In this document: in pieces, positions 1 to 11,301 of the stretch
How positions within the stretch are numbered: position 1 is the first letter of the stretch
Layout of the letters: each line of letters starts with the position of its first letter
DNA from: Lobulomyces angularis
Taxonomy: Eukaryota; Chytridiomycota; Chytridiomycetes; Lobulomycetales; Lobulomycetaceae
Assembly: GCA_027604685.1 (NCBI GenBank)
Contig: JADHYX010000025.1
Location: 2,961 to 43,276, forward strand
Direction of reading: 5' to 3'
DNA: 40,316 bases
Notes under the pieces: generated by a model
Seen by the model: the letters and a program-made list of their open reading frames with translations, nothing else
What the model was told of the DNA's origin: nothing
Database searches by the model: none
Translations under genes and position numbers: made by a program

Positions 1-33
1 AAAAAAAAAAAAAAAAATTTGAAATTTGTCTCG

Positions 34-556
34 TCAACCAATAGTTTCACACATTTGTATCACACATTGAAATAACTCTTTCAAATGTAAAGCACCATCT
101 TTCTCCATTAAATCTTTATTCCATCTTTCAATAGGAGCTGTATCTATAATAAGATTGGGATTCGACGGTATAGGTAATGGTTCAATACAATGATTATCTT
201 TTATATAGTTATAATAGTATACTTTGTTCCAAAAACAGATACTCCATATAAGTTACCTAATGGACATAAAGGTCTATATCTATAAGGCGCTTACGTAATT
301 GTTCATCTGCTTCTTGTCTAGAAGATGCAAACTTAAGTACTGAGGGACTATTAATTTCTAATAATAACACTGGTTCAATATTTACTTCTATTGTATACTC
401 AACAAAGAAATCAATGGTACTCTTTGTGTTGAGTTGTGGATAAGCTTGAGGTGCTACACTATATTTTCTAGTAATATCAAATTCGGTACATAGCAATTTA
501 TTATATGGTGCATGAAAGTCATTTTTTCTCGGATTTGGCGGTATTGATCTAATCTT
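34..556 (-). pseudogene. decayed PD-(D/E)XK-like accessory protein fragment, two frameshifts
   Basis: Three reading frames of the minus strand join into one recognisable protein tail. The first (257-556) contains TIDFFVEY and then LLLEINSP. The second (about 201-275) reads PLCPLGNLYGVSVFG. The third (34 to about 213) reads IKDNHCIEPLPIPSNP, then APIERW and a C-terminal helix ending MCETIG and a TGA. The order D..., E-x-(K/N)..., RxxAxxQ-like helix, GVSxFG, EPL, WN matches from memory a large family of fungal proteins resembling PD-(D/E)XK nucleases. Each frame change fits one missing base, near 270-277 and near 213-219. The usual catalytic Lys after the Glu is Asn here. No ATG is seen, and the frame closes upstream at 557. 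It may be a true pseudogene or a gene damaged by indel errors in the assembly. Function is inferred from pattern only. Confidence 0.5.
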
Positions 557-1004
557 TTAACTACATTTCATTCCAAATAGATACCATATTGATGATTACT
601 TTAATACTTCTGTTAGAAAAATTTGGAAATTTAATTTGATTTTCAAAAAAATTTTACTCACAGAATTACAAAAGAAAAATAATAAACTTTTTTTTTTTTT
701 ATTTGTTTTGAGTTTTTTTTTTAATTTTGTAACAGCTTTCAAATGGCTAAAGACGTTTATTTATCGAAACTTATGAATTTTTTCGAGTTTTAAGTTAAAA
801 GTTTGTATTCTAACAATAAATTTAAAAAGAAAGACAAAAACTTAAATAATAACTTTACTTTTCAAGGTAAATTTTATTAAAAAAAAAAAAATAATAATAA
901 TATAAATTAAAAAAGGTTAAGTAAAACTTAAAAAATTTCTATATAATGAAAAAAAAATTAAAAAAGGGCAAATCTTCTTTTTATACTATAATTAAATAAA
1001 AATT
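557..1004. other. A+T-rich spacer
   Basis: Almost only A/T homopolymers and simple A+T stretches, with no open frame of note. It holds the 3' flank of the arrestin gene, and AATAAA-like words are too frequent here to single out a poly(A) signal. Confidence 0.6.
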
Positions 1005-2686
1005 TTACTCCTCCAAAGGAATGAGTTCCCCATCCAAATTTTTTACAATTTTGGTAGCACTCTCATCTGCTTCAAAAAATATACACGGTGCTTCAATTTT
1101 TATTTCTTTTCCTCCTTTTAAGTTACAAGTAATTTCGATAACGTGATATATGTTTAATAAAGGACTTTGAAACCCTTGGTGTGGTTCAGTTTCACCTTTT
1201 TTTTTTTTATTTTTTTTTTGTGTCGTCGACATTTCTTTTACACTTAAGTAGGAAACAAATTTACATTCTAGTAAAAAATAAAAAAAAAATAGATTTATAA
1301 TAATTAGAACCTAAAAAAATTACCTTCATATTCCTTTGTCTTTTCTATTTTAAATTTTGGCTTTAAGTCTGGTGATGCTATGATAGGTTTAAATGTTTTT
1401 TGATTTCCATAACATCTGCATTGTAATTTCAAAAAAAAAAAATTAAATTTTTTTTTTTTTCAAAAAGATACCGTAACACTTCATGCTGCCTAATTACTAC
1501 TTCAACACTTTTTATATTTCCATTTCTTACTCGAATGTATTCAATATCCACTAAAAAAAAAATTAAAAAATTGTTACAATTAAAAAATTAAAAAAAAAAA
1601 CCTGTAATTGGTTGCTGATATCCAAAAACTGTATTACTGATATTAATTTTATAGTCTACAATGTCATCGGAATTTTGTAATACTAATTTTCCTTGGCAAT
1701 TTTCAGACGCAATCAAATTTTTTCCTTGTATTCTAGGTACATCAACTTCTTCAACACAAGTAATAGGTTTTTTATTATTGGTCTCAGATATGCCACCTTT
1801 AAAAAAAGAAGCAAAACTACATTTACTACAAATTTTTTTTTTTTTGTTTAAAAAAAATATGATGAACTTACCGAATAGCCCTGTTTGTGCAAGTATAAGA
1901 GTCGCCTCCAAAAGATAAACTATTTTCGATTCATCCTCATTAGAAACCTTTCAAATGTAATGTTAAGAAAACTAAAAAACAAAAAAATAAAAACCGGTGA
2001 AGTTTTAAAAGATGCCAGCAAATTCGAACAAATTGACTCTTCGATAAGAATTTCAAAATTAATCTCGTGTAAACCTTTAGGAAAGGATATAACTTTTTTT
2101 TTTAGGTTTGCGTGCTCCGAAAACTTTTGCACTGTTTCATCAATTAAAACTAAAAAAAAATAAAAGATGATATTAACAAAAATAAAAAAAAAAGAGGAGA
2201 TGAAATTGAATGAAGAAAAAAAAATAAAAATAGAAATATAAAAAAAAAAAATAGGTTACTAAATACAAAAAAAAAAAAAAAAAAAGAGAAAAATTAATTG
2301 GAAATTACAGTAAAAGAAAACAAAAATAAAATAAAAAGAGAAAGTAACAAAAGGTTTTTTTTTTGTTTGTAAAAATAGTTACCAGTAGATTTTTGTACCA
2401 AGAGTAGGTTTTCTTTGTACTGTTTTTTGTCCACAGTCAATAAAGTTTCCAAAAATCCAGTTAATTTTAATTCTAAACTTCTAATATGTAGATTATCAGT
2501 TTTATTTAAAAAAGATACTACTCCTATAATAAATTTTTATTTAAAAAAATTTTAAAGTTTAAAAAATTGGTTTATATAAAAAAAAAAATCACCGCGAAAG
2601 GAGATTTCTTTAGTTATTCCTAAATAACCATGCACTATTCCTTTTTCTTTTGAACCAGAGGTTATCTCAAAGTCTTCTATTCCCAT
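1005..2686 (-). CDS. arrestin-domain protein (arrestin-like adaptor), 8 exons
   Basis: The spliced product is 364 aa. Exons: 2686-2593, 2523-2383, 2149-1995, 1947-1872, 1796-1602, 1550-1472, 1415-1324, 1267-1005. The N-terminal half shows the arrestin-N pattern: FRGVVSFLNKTDNLHIRSL, then LELKLTGF, then SFPKGLHEINFEILI followed by a proline-containing loop and SKIVYLLEATLIL. The second half has GKLVLQNSDDIVDYKINIS and ends with HVIEITCNLKGGKEIKIEAP, the typical last strands of arrestin-C. Family role: two beta-sandwich adaptors that bind membrane receptors or transporters and direct endocytosis. No PPxY ubiquitin-ligase motif is visible, unlike most yeast alpha-arrestins, and the protein is short. 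A Lys-rich, Thr/Gln-flanked loop (about residues 288-300) sits before the last strands. A class C GPCR lies 9 kb away, but no partnership can be shown. Confidence 0.85.
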
Positions 2687-3032
2687 TTAAGTTTTTTGTT
2701 TTTTTTTTTTCTTTTTTCTAAATTTTTCATCAAAAAACTGGAGCACTTTGGACTTTTGAGTGGCAAAGAGATTATCCAAAATAACAACAATTCATATGTT
2801 GAAACCAACGCAGCAGTATTAGAATCAAATTTTTTTTTATCTTCTTGAAAAGTTTCTATTAAACTTTTTATAATTTTGTGTTGGAAACTTCAAGTAAAAG
2901 TTAACATTTTTTTTATTTATTAACAACTCCTTTAAATTTTAATTTTTTGCTATTTTTTTTTTTAACAAACATTGCTGAATTTTTTTTTTTTTTTATATAC
3001 TCAAAATAAAATAAAAAACCAATAAAAATATT
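2687..3032. other. intergenic spacer
   Basis: Spacer between two minus-strand genes. It contains the 5' flank of the arrestin gene and the 3' flank of the Tubby-like gene. Long T runs are present and no coding signal is seen. Confidence 0.6.
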
Positions 3033-3998
3033 TTATGAACTCTTATTTTGTCTTTCCAGCATCACAAATAAGGAAGTTGTTACAAGGTCAACAATCTGGA
3101 ATGCAGCAGGATATACTCTATTAGATTGGTTAAAAAGACTTACAAAAATCTATTATTAAAATTACCTCAAAGTCCCAACATGTGATAAACCTCCATCACA
3201 CATTCTTTTTCCGAAATAAGCTACGACAAATCTATCGTATACTCTGACCAGTCTATGCTCATTATTCACATCTTTTATTTTCAAAAAAAAAAATTAAAAA
3301 TATTAAAACACATTAATTAAAGGAATAAAAAATTTTCTTGTTTCCTTTCAAACAATTTTTATTTAATCGTATGTTAAATAAAAATTACCAGTTTTAACCC
3401 ATTCAAATGCAATACTATTTCCTGCCATATCTTGAACATAAAAACACCTAGTAGGTCTAACATTTCCTCTTCTGATCAATTTTGCACTTAAAGTAGGATC
3501 TTTTGAATCGATGGATGTGATACTACCATCTTTTTTTGACGTTTTATGCTTTAACGTAAAAATTTGAACAGATTTTTCTTTAGAATTTTTTTTTTTGTAA
3601 ACTGAAGCAGTCCAACTTAACAAACTAAAACTGTGTGAAATCGAATACATAATATCATCCTTATTTTCATTTATAAATTCATAACTTCCTCCTATTGGCC
3701 TTTTCACTAAAATTAAAAATAAAAAAAAAAATTAAAATTAAAATACATACCTGAAAATACAATTGGTGGTGTATCTTTGTCATTGCCATCCTAAACATTA
3801 AAGATTTATAATAAAATAAACATAAAAGGAAAAAGTAGTTTAAAAATGTAGAATGAATGATTAAATTAAAACCAATAAAAAAAAAAAAAAAATAACAAGA
3901 ATAATGCTAAAAAAAAAATTTACTTTAAAATGTGGCAATGCCTCAATATCAGCAAAAGTCCTGAACTCAGGTTCATTGATGACTTCGTTTTTTGACAT
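3033..3998 (-). CDS. Tubby C-terminal-like (LURP-one/DUF6593 type) domain protein, 5 exons
   Basis: The spliced product is 207 aa, nearly all one domain. Exons: 3998-3924, 3790-3751, 3706-3389, 3271-3166, 3117-3033. Visible marks in order: IVFSVKRPIGGSYEF, LLSWTASVYKK, NSIAFEWVKT, RVYDRFVVAYFGKRM and the terminal GTLRVYPAAFQIVDLVTTS with MLERQ. This strand order and closing helix are those of small fungal proteins with a Tubby C-terminal-like beta-barrel. The family is widespread and mostly uncharacterised, and some related folds bind membrane phosphoinositides. A TAA lies in frame just after the exon ending at 3166, but splicing 3165-3118 restores a closing helix matching the paralogue at 6997-10735, so I prefer the spliced end. 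The same domain occurs in that paralogue (FSV-RP, SW-A-V, FEW-KT, DL--ST-F--LER). Confidence 0.75.
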
Positions 3999-4608
3999 AA
4001 TTCTTTTTATTTAGCTTTTTTCCTTCTTTTTTTTTTTTGTTATTAATGCTTCCTCTTTTATTTTTGAATTTTTTTTTTAATTTTTTTTTAACAAATGAAA
4101 AAAAAATGATATTTAAAAAAAAGATAAATCAAAATTTTTTTTTTTTGTGTTTAAATTTTTTTTTAAAAAAATTTTTGTTAAAGCGAGCCCCAAAAAGCCT
4201 TTAATTTAGTTAAAGCAGAGAATTATAGTTGAAAAAAAGGGTTCAAAACATAGGTGAAATTGTGTGTGAAGTACATTTCATTGTGTTCTACAGAGTGCTG
4301 CTTGTAAGATTTGCATGGACATCAGCTTCACCAGTCTTTCACAATGGCTATTTTGCTTTAGCGGCACTGTTTAATTATTAATGCCCGTAAATAAAAAATA
4401 ATTAAAGGTGTTCATCTATTTTTTATGTTTGTTCAATTAATATACTTTAACAACTCTCACGTTACATTAAAGAAAATAATTGTTTATTTTTTTTTATTCC
4501 TGTAAAAATTTTTTTTTGTGTATATAAACTACTATATTATTTATTTTATACAATCTTTTTTCATTGATAATTATTTTTTTTTTTTTTTTGTATCCATTAC
4601 TAAATGTA
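3999..4608. other. intergenic spacer with a less A+T-rich island at about 4190-4390
   Basis: Most of this is A/T homopolymer. From about 4190 to 4390 the composition becomes mixed, and the minus strand holds an open stretch of about 30 codons without an ATG or splice partner. No RNA family was recognised. Confidence 0.5.
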
Positions 4609-6159
4609 TTATACTGCAGGCATTACACTATTGTAAAGAGAACTATTTCGTCCTCCTACTCTCGTATCCCTTCTGCTGCTTCTGTCAGATTCAACAGGCT
4701 AATTAAAAAAAAATTGAAAATTAAAAATTTAAAGTTTATTATAGTTTTTACCAAACAACACGCTAAGGGGAAAGCTCCAATACGGTTAGTAGTCAAGTTT
4801 TTTCCTAAGGCCCAACCATCGTCAAAAGTTTCTTCGGCAATAACTATATCATCAATTGTAAGTTGTAATTCATCATCTAAAGCTGCATTGTATGTGTCGA
4901 TCACTACCATTCTAATGGGGTTCTCTTTTGAGGCTTTTGGGAATTCCATGCTGGTTGACAGCGTGTTATTTTCAAAAAGTTTATTTCCTGATTCTAGATC
5001 CTGTCTGGATTTATTGGCATTTGTGGTTTTTGACTTCAGCATATCAGAAAGTGGTGGAAGGGTAGGAACTTCATCATTATTTTTTCTGATAACTTTAAAT
5101 TTTGATTGATTTCCTGTATTGACGGAAACTGCAGTAGGTGCTTGTGAATAAAGTGAGTCAAGGTTGGCTTTCTTTGGAGGTAGTGGTTGTATAAAGCTAT
5201 TTTTGAAACCTGCTCCTCTGGCAATGTGGCCAATGACTGAAACTTTTTTGTCAGCGATTGACATTGGAACCGCTGATGTTGCCTGCTTACTCCACCTTTT
5301 TCCTCTAATATAAAGAAAGAATAGAATTATCAATACAAGCACAGCTGTTGTAGCTATTCCAACGATTAACCCAATGTTGTTGGGTGCATTCAATACTGCA
5401 TCCAAAGCTCTTAATTGAGATTCCATAAAATCTGTACAACACTTATCTTGCTTCATTACTGTTGAACACATCGAGGTTGCTTCAGCTTTATCCATAAATC
5501 CTGAAATTTTTTATAAATTTTTACAATTTTTTTTTTTTTTTAAAAAAATTTTTTACCACACTGCAGACTTTCAGGTTCCTGACCTAATGAGCAACTAGTA
5601 TTAGAGAGTGAGGGTAGAGTAGCACAAAAATTTTTGTATGGATTTTCGTTTCGCTGAGATTTCAAGGTTTCAGGAACAGTTTGATTACAGGTGGTAGCGT
5701 TTGTAAAAATTTCTTTTTGAGAATTTAAAAAGCTATCACAACTTTCTTTGCATAGAGGAACGATATTGGAGGGTTGGGGACAACCAGATTGCTGAACCAG
5801 AAAATAACACATGGTGGATATGTGAAATCTCTCATACAATCCAAGATAGTTTGGACAGCCATAAAATGTTTGAAAGGTTTTTTGATAAATATTAGAATTT
5901 GGCATTGAATTTAACAGGTATTCATCAAAAGATTTTACGTCAGTAAAATTAACAGAAGAGGAAACGGCTATTAAAAATAAAACAATCATAAAATAAAAAA
6001 AAAATAAAAATTGATTTTAGACTTACAAAATTGCTGTAAATTTGCACATCTAACTGAACCAGCCAGTGGAAAGCAATTTTTTTGAGCAAGAATTTTGTTT
6101 ATTAGTAAAGGTGAAAGAAGGAAAGTATAGATTAGATTTAATTTAAAGTAGGAGAACAT
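4609..6159 (-). CDS. type I membrane protein: Frizzled-like cysteine-rich ectodomain, one TM, cytoplasmic SH3
   Basis: The spliced product is 460 aa. Exons: 6159-6027, 5967-5557, 5500-4752, 4698-4609. A signal peptide (about 1-28, YTFLLSPLLINKILA) is followed by a Cys-rich ectodomain. Its spacing fits a Frizzled-type CRD: YGCPNYLG, STMCYFL, SGCPQPSNIVPLCKESCDSF, then CNQTVPETL and FCATLPS. A second Cys cluster (CSTVMKQDKCC) precedes the membrane. The TM is about 223-245 (GLIVGIATTAVLVLIILFFL) and a basic RGKRW stop-transfer follows. The cytoplasmic side has Pro-rich PxxP motifs (IQPLPPKK, PTLPPLSDM) and an SH3 domain at about 379-434 (VVIDTYNAALDDEL, DDGWALGKN, GAFPLACCLPVE). The tail is Ser/Arg rich. 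Fungal proteins with ectodomain-TM-SH3 layout resemble Sho1-like sensors. Ligand and pathway are unknown. The SH3 call is firm, the Frizzled-like call is moderate. Confidence 0.8.
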
Positions 6160-6996
6160 ATTGTATTTTTTATCTTTTCATAAAAAAATAATTGAAAAAA
6201 AATTAATTTAAAAAAATGCAACATTTTTTAAATTGTTTAAATATTGATATATTCTTGAGGCAAAAAAAAAAATTTAGTTTAATTACGAGACACAGAGGAA
6301 AAAAATCTAGGAAAAAAATACAGTTGAAGGGGATAACAAAATAAAATAAGCAAATCAACATACTAGTGGAACGAACAACACTTACTTGGCGCTCAAGTTC
6401 TACTTGAGGTGCATGTTGAAGTGCTTATGCGTGGAGTTGAAGTTTTAAAAATTTGGTCTTGACTTTTAAACAGCTTTTTACAGGATCAGGTTGGTGAAAG
6501 CGGATTTTGAACAGAGAAAAGCAGCTGGGATGCAATATTGTTCTAATTTTCAACAGCATAATGTATTATAAGCAACTACAAAAGAAAATTGAAATTGTAT
6601 AATTGATTTTAATTTTTATTTTGAAATATAAATACATTAAAATAAACTCATTAGCAATACATTTTAGATTTTTTAAGTATGATCAATTTTTAGTTTTTTA
6701 GTATAAATGTTAGGTGAGATTAACTAGGTTGAACTCGATACTCAAACTCAACAAAAGAAATTCTCAACTTTAGCAGTTCGATTTAGAATTCTTAAATTTA
6801 ATCTTAAAACTTTTTATTCAAAAAAAAACCTTTTAAATTTCCAAGAAATTTCAAAAAGCATACTTTTATTTTTTCATTTATTTTATAATGTCCCTTAATA
6901 AGCCAACAAAAAAAAATTTATTTTTCTTAGTATTTTTTCGAAAAAAAATTTATTTTCCCAGTATTATTTCCAAAGAAATAAAAATAAAGGAAAGTT
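6160..6996. other. divergent intergenic region between receptor and Tubby-like genes
   Basis: The 837-bp gap is shared by two genes facing away from each other, so it should hold both promoters. A mixed-composition island lies at about 6290-6560 and includes an inverted repeat (CTCAAG / CTTGAG around 6393-6409). The remainder is A+T rich. No TATA or factor site can be named with confidence. Confidence 0.5.
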
Positions 6997-9900
6997 ATGT
7001 TAGATGGTTCCTTAGTTGCAAATACTCACCAAATTATTGAAATTACAAAAACTGTTAACAAAAATGAACTCAAGGACCACGTTTCTTCTGATAATCAAAT
7101 GATAAAATCACAAAGTGTTGAGGTTGATAATACCAAAAGAATATTTTCTGTCAATAGACCTTTATTAGAAGGGTAATTTGAAACTTAGTTATTTTTTTTT
7201 ATTCTTCGTTTTCACTTAAAATCCTTTTTTTAAAAGTGGTGACTACACCTTTAGTAACTTGGAAAAAGGAAAATCTTCTTACTTTATTCATTTTCCAACT
7301 CGTAAGTAGTTTTGCACTTTTCTTTTTTTTAAGATCTTTTATTTTTTGGTAGAACTTTTTTCTTGGAAAGCTACTGTGTTTGAAAGCAACGGTGGTAAAG
7401 TGAAATTAAAATACAAAATAAAGCACAACTCTAGTTCTGGAAAACAAGAAGAAACAAATTTAAAGAACCCTACTCACAAACAATTATGCTGTAAATTAAC
7501 CAAAAATTTGGTGGATGAAAATGAAGACATATTTTCCAGAACCTTTTCTATCATCTTAAATAATGAAATTAAAGTATTCGAATGGCTAAAAACTGCTCCC
7601 AAACAATTGAAATTATTTGATTTAAGTGCCCAATGTCTTGTCGCGTAAATAACATTTTTCTTTTAAATTATTTTTTTTTAACTTTTAAGGAAATGTAATA
7701 GTGAGTATAACAATAAAAATTCCTCCACTGGCTTTAAAAAAAAAGGCCACTTGACTATTTATCCCTCTGGTTATGAAATTGAAGATCTCATTGTTTCAAC
7801 TTGTTTTATAACATTAGAAAGAAGGGGTTTTAATGAAAAATCTTCAAATTCAAATAGAAATTCTATATCTGCATTCCCTGCAATTAAAACGACCTCCCTT
7901 GACAGCAAAAAGAGAGTCAGTCACGATTTAACTTTAAAAGTTGAAAACAAATTTGCTCACTATGACTCTGAAAAAAAGAAATCATTAAGTGATTTAGAAA
8001 ATAATATTAAAAGACAATTAGACCAATTGCATAAAGAAAATTCAGAACCTGCACTAAATGAAAACACAAGAAATAACGATATTACCATCAGCAATGAATT
8101 GCCACAGACACCAACAAACAAAAGGAGTTCAATTTATGTTGACAATTTTAATAAAATTTTACAAAAGGAAAATAAGAGTAGGTTGCCGTTGGAAAAAACT
8201 CCGTACCAACTTCATAATAAAACCATTATTGGGAATAAAGAAACAAAAAACAATTCAGTCGAAAAGAAACAACATTTACCTGCTTTTACTAATAACTCCA
8301 TATTAAAAGACTTGAAATATGAAGATTCTTTAATTAAAGAAATGAGTGAAATATGGAAAAATGTATGTTAATTTCAAATAAACTTTTTTAAATTTTTTTT
8401 TTCTTTTGTTTATAACAGATAAGCTTTGATAATTCTTTTGATAATAATCATTCTATAAATACTGAAAGTACGTCTACTAGAATTATTTCTACAAACTCAT
8501 CAATTCCAGAGAAACTTTCAAGCGTTGAAACTTGTAATAACGATTCACGTTTTTCAATATTAAATTCTCGTCAAACTCATCTTGTAAATGAAATAAAAAA
8601 TAATAGCATATTACAAAAAAATCTGTATGAGGAGCCATTTCATAGTGAAAGTTTGAGTAGAAACACTTCAACTGAACACTTCTCCGAAAATTCATCCAAT
8701 TTGGTTCAACAAAGAGAACTTTCTAAAGGAGTACCTACTTCTTCCATGTACGGAGGTGCAGCATCCTCTAAAGCATTTTCTCAAAGTCAAACACCTATTC
8801 CCACTAAACCTGTCTTTCAGGCAAATCGTACTGCTAAAGCAGATAACAAAGTATTTCATTCTGTTCCAGCTCCTGAACATCCAGATATTGTAGTCGCAGA
8901 CAAAAGTTTTAAATCAGTTCCTTTGTTGGTAGTACAAGATGTTACTTCGGAAAGTATTAAATCTCAGCAGCCTTCACATCACCATCCTATTGCTTCATTT
9001 TCAATGTATGAGGAAAAAAAATTGCTCCAGATTCGTCAAGACACCATCGGTTTAAGGCAAAATAATGAATGTCACAATAAAGAATCCTACCAAGAAGCAT
9101 CTTCATCCCAAGTTGATTCTCTTCTACCACCGACTTTAGTCACACAGTCATACGATCAAATGGAAACAAGTAAATACGCAAATCCAATGTTTTCCAATAG
9201 TAACCGTACAGTTTCTACTTTACCGAAATATTTTCCGTCTTTGTCCTCACCTCCCATTCCCGATAACCCTGAAATTGTGAATCATGATATTCCTTTTATC
9301 GACAATTTTAGTAAGAGAGTTGCTAAAAGAAGTAATAGACTCAGTTTACCAGTTGCTCTACCCAATTCCGGCGAAGCTATAGCTCCAGGACGGCCAGGTA
9401 GATGAATTATTTTTTTAACCAAAAAACTTTCTTACATATTTTTTTTTTCTAGTTGGTCCATGGGGTTACGGAATGCTTAGCCCAGTTCCAACAAGGACTC
9501 CTTCTCCGTTAATTGACTCTCCCGTAATCAATAATACTCCTATATTGAACTCTCTTGGCGTTAATCAGTCGTTGCCATCATCACCAATACACCTTGCCGA
9601 AAACAATAGCAATCGAAGTCCGGTAATAAATCGCCACGAAAGTAATTTAAAGCAAGAACTATTACAGCACTCTTCTGCGTCATCCTTGGAAGTGAATAAC
9701 AGCCTTAAGAATTTTTCCAGTTCGCTAAAATCTATTCCAAAAAAAATTTTTTCGCACTTTATTTTGGAACCTGAGAACTATGGTGTAATTTGTGAAAAAC
9801 CTCTTATTACTCACAGCAAAAAATCTGTAAGTTATGTTTACAAGGCAGAAAAACTTTTTTTGCAGCAAGTTGACGCAAAATCACTAGTGAGCCAGATATC

Positions 9901-10735
9901 CAGTACATCCCTACCAATTTCGCAGATGCGATCAAGACAAGAAAATAGTAACATTATTGATTCTAATACTGGTGTAGACAAAAACTCTTTTGATGTAAAC
10001 AATCAAAGCGGTTCACAACCGACTTCAAATAATAATCTTTTGAACTCCTTCCATTACGATTATCCAGTTACAAATGATAGAGAAAATAATTTTGTTGCTA
10101 ATATGAACACAAACACAAACATTGCTGCAGTCCTGAATTCGACTCAAAATGATAATTTTGCTTCGAATGAAAAAAATAATCCATTAAACTCTTTTCTTTA
10201 TGGAAGCCCTCACACATCCTACTATGAAAGCCCCTCCTATCAAGAGGGTTATCGAAATTCTTGCAACATGGAAAAAAGCACCAATGAGTGCAATGACGAA
10301 AAAACTGGTTTTGTACATGATAGCGTCCCTAACCTTAACAGAACTTTTCAAACTGAAGGGAACAGTGTTGAAATGGGTCAAGATGGAATAAACTCTAATA
10401 GTTCTTTTCATAAAAATGGACAATTACAGCAAGAATCAACAACCTATGGGTCAATTTCTGGGCATCAGCAATCCCACATTGTGGATGGTTATCAAACATT
10501 TCAACCAAAAAAGCCTCTGGTTAAAAATAATTTTATGCAGTATAGAAATAATTGGGCGAACTATGAATTTTCACAATCATCACTACCATCCTCCACCTCT
10601 CCTATAAATGTTACTAGTACATCTCCAACGCAAAAAAATGATAACATAAAAAATAACAATAAAAATTTGGAAGATAATATTGACTTGGAAAAAATTTTGA
10701 TTGAAGGTTTAAAGAGGGACAATGAAAGTTTTTAG
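6997..10735 (+). CDS. Tubby C-terminal-like domain protein with very long disordered tail, 6 exons
   Basis: The spliced product is 1155 aa. Exons: 6997-7172, 7237-7301, 7353-7644, 7690-8362, 8419-9397, 9453-10735. After about 50 residues comes a domain (about 50-230) homologous to the 207-aa protein at 3033-3998: IFSVNRPLLEGGDYTF, FSWKATVFESNGGK, VFEWLKT, GHLTIYPSGYEIEDLIVST and ITLERRG. Everything after about residue 235 is low complexity, rich in Asn, Ser, Gln and Thr, with short Pro-rich stretches (TPSPLIDSP, VPTRTPSP) that could be phosphorylation or SH3 sites. No other fold is apparent. The start was chosen because it is the first ATG and its frame joins exon 2 without a stop. The tail is far longer than usual for this family. 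Function is unknown; scaffold or regulatory roles would be a guess. Confidence 0.75.
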
Positions 10736-11301
10736 AGAAAAATAGAAATTTTTTTTTTTTTTTTTTCTTGAATAGACTTAATTACATTTTTATTTTTATT
10801 TTATAATTTTTTTTATTTTATACTTATATATATTTATTATTATTTTTTTTTTTTATTATTATTTAAATAAAAAAATTACTACTGAGTAATATCGAAAATT
10901 AAAATTAAACCACCTGTTTATCAATAGTCTATGAGGTTTCAAAAATGGTGGTCAACATAGTAAGATATATTTAAACTTTATCTAGATTTCGTGTTGTCTT
11001 AAAAAAAAATTTCATAACGTTTTTCAGTTTTTAAGAACTGTTAAGTTTTCAATATTAAATTATCATTTTAAAAAATGGATTCTAAAAGCTAAAAATATAT
11101 TATGTGTTCAAAAAACATAAGCTATCAAAGAAAAAACAAAACATGATAAACTATTCACAGTAAAATATATAAACGATTAACATAAGGTTTTGCTTCAATA
11201 TAAAATTAAAAAATTAAATAACTTAAAAAAAAAAAATTAAATTAAATTAAAAAAAAAGAAAAGTAGTATAATAAATAAAAAAATTTATTATTTAATGTAA
11301 T
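10736..11301. other. convergent 3' spacer
   Basis: Tail-to-tail gap between a plus-strand and a minus-strand gene. It is nearly pure A+T near both stops, with no open frame worth calling. Confidence 0.6.

Noticed and set aside
3160..3168. In-frame TAA as the end of the 207-aa Tubby-like protein
   Set aside because: Splicing 3165-3118 adds VYPAAFQIVDLVTTS, which aligns with the paralogue's conserved last helix.
4656..4751. C-terminal hydrophobic extension of the SH3 receptor read through from the third exon
   Set aside because: It is intron 4751-4699. Splicing completes the SH3 last strand (CCLPVE) and gives a polar tail.
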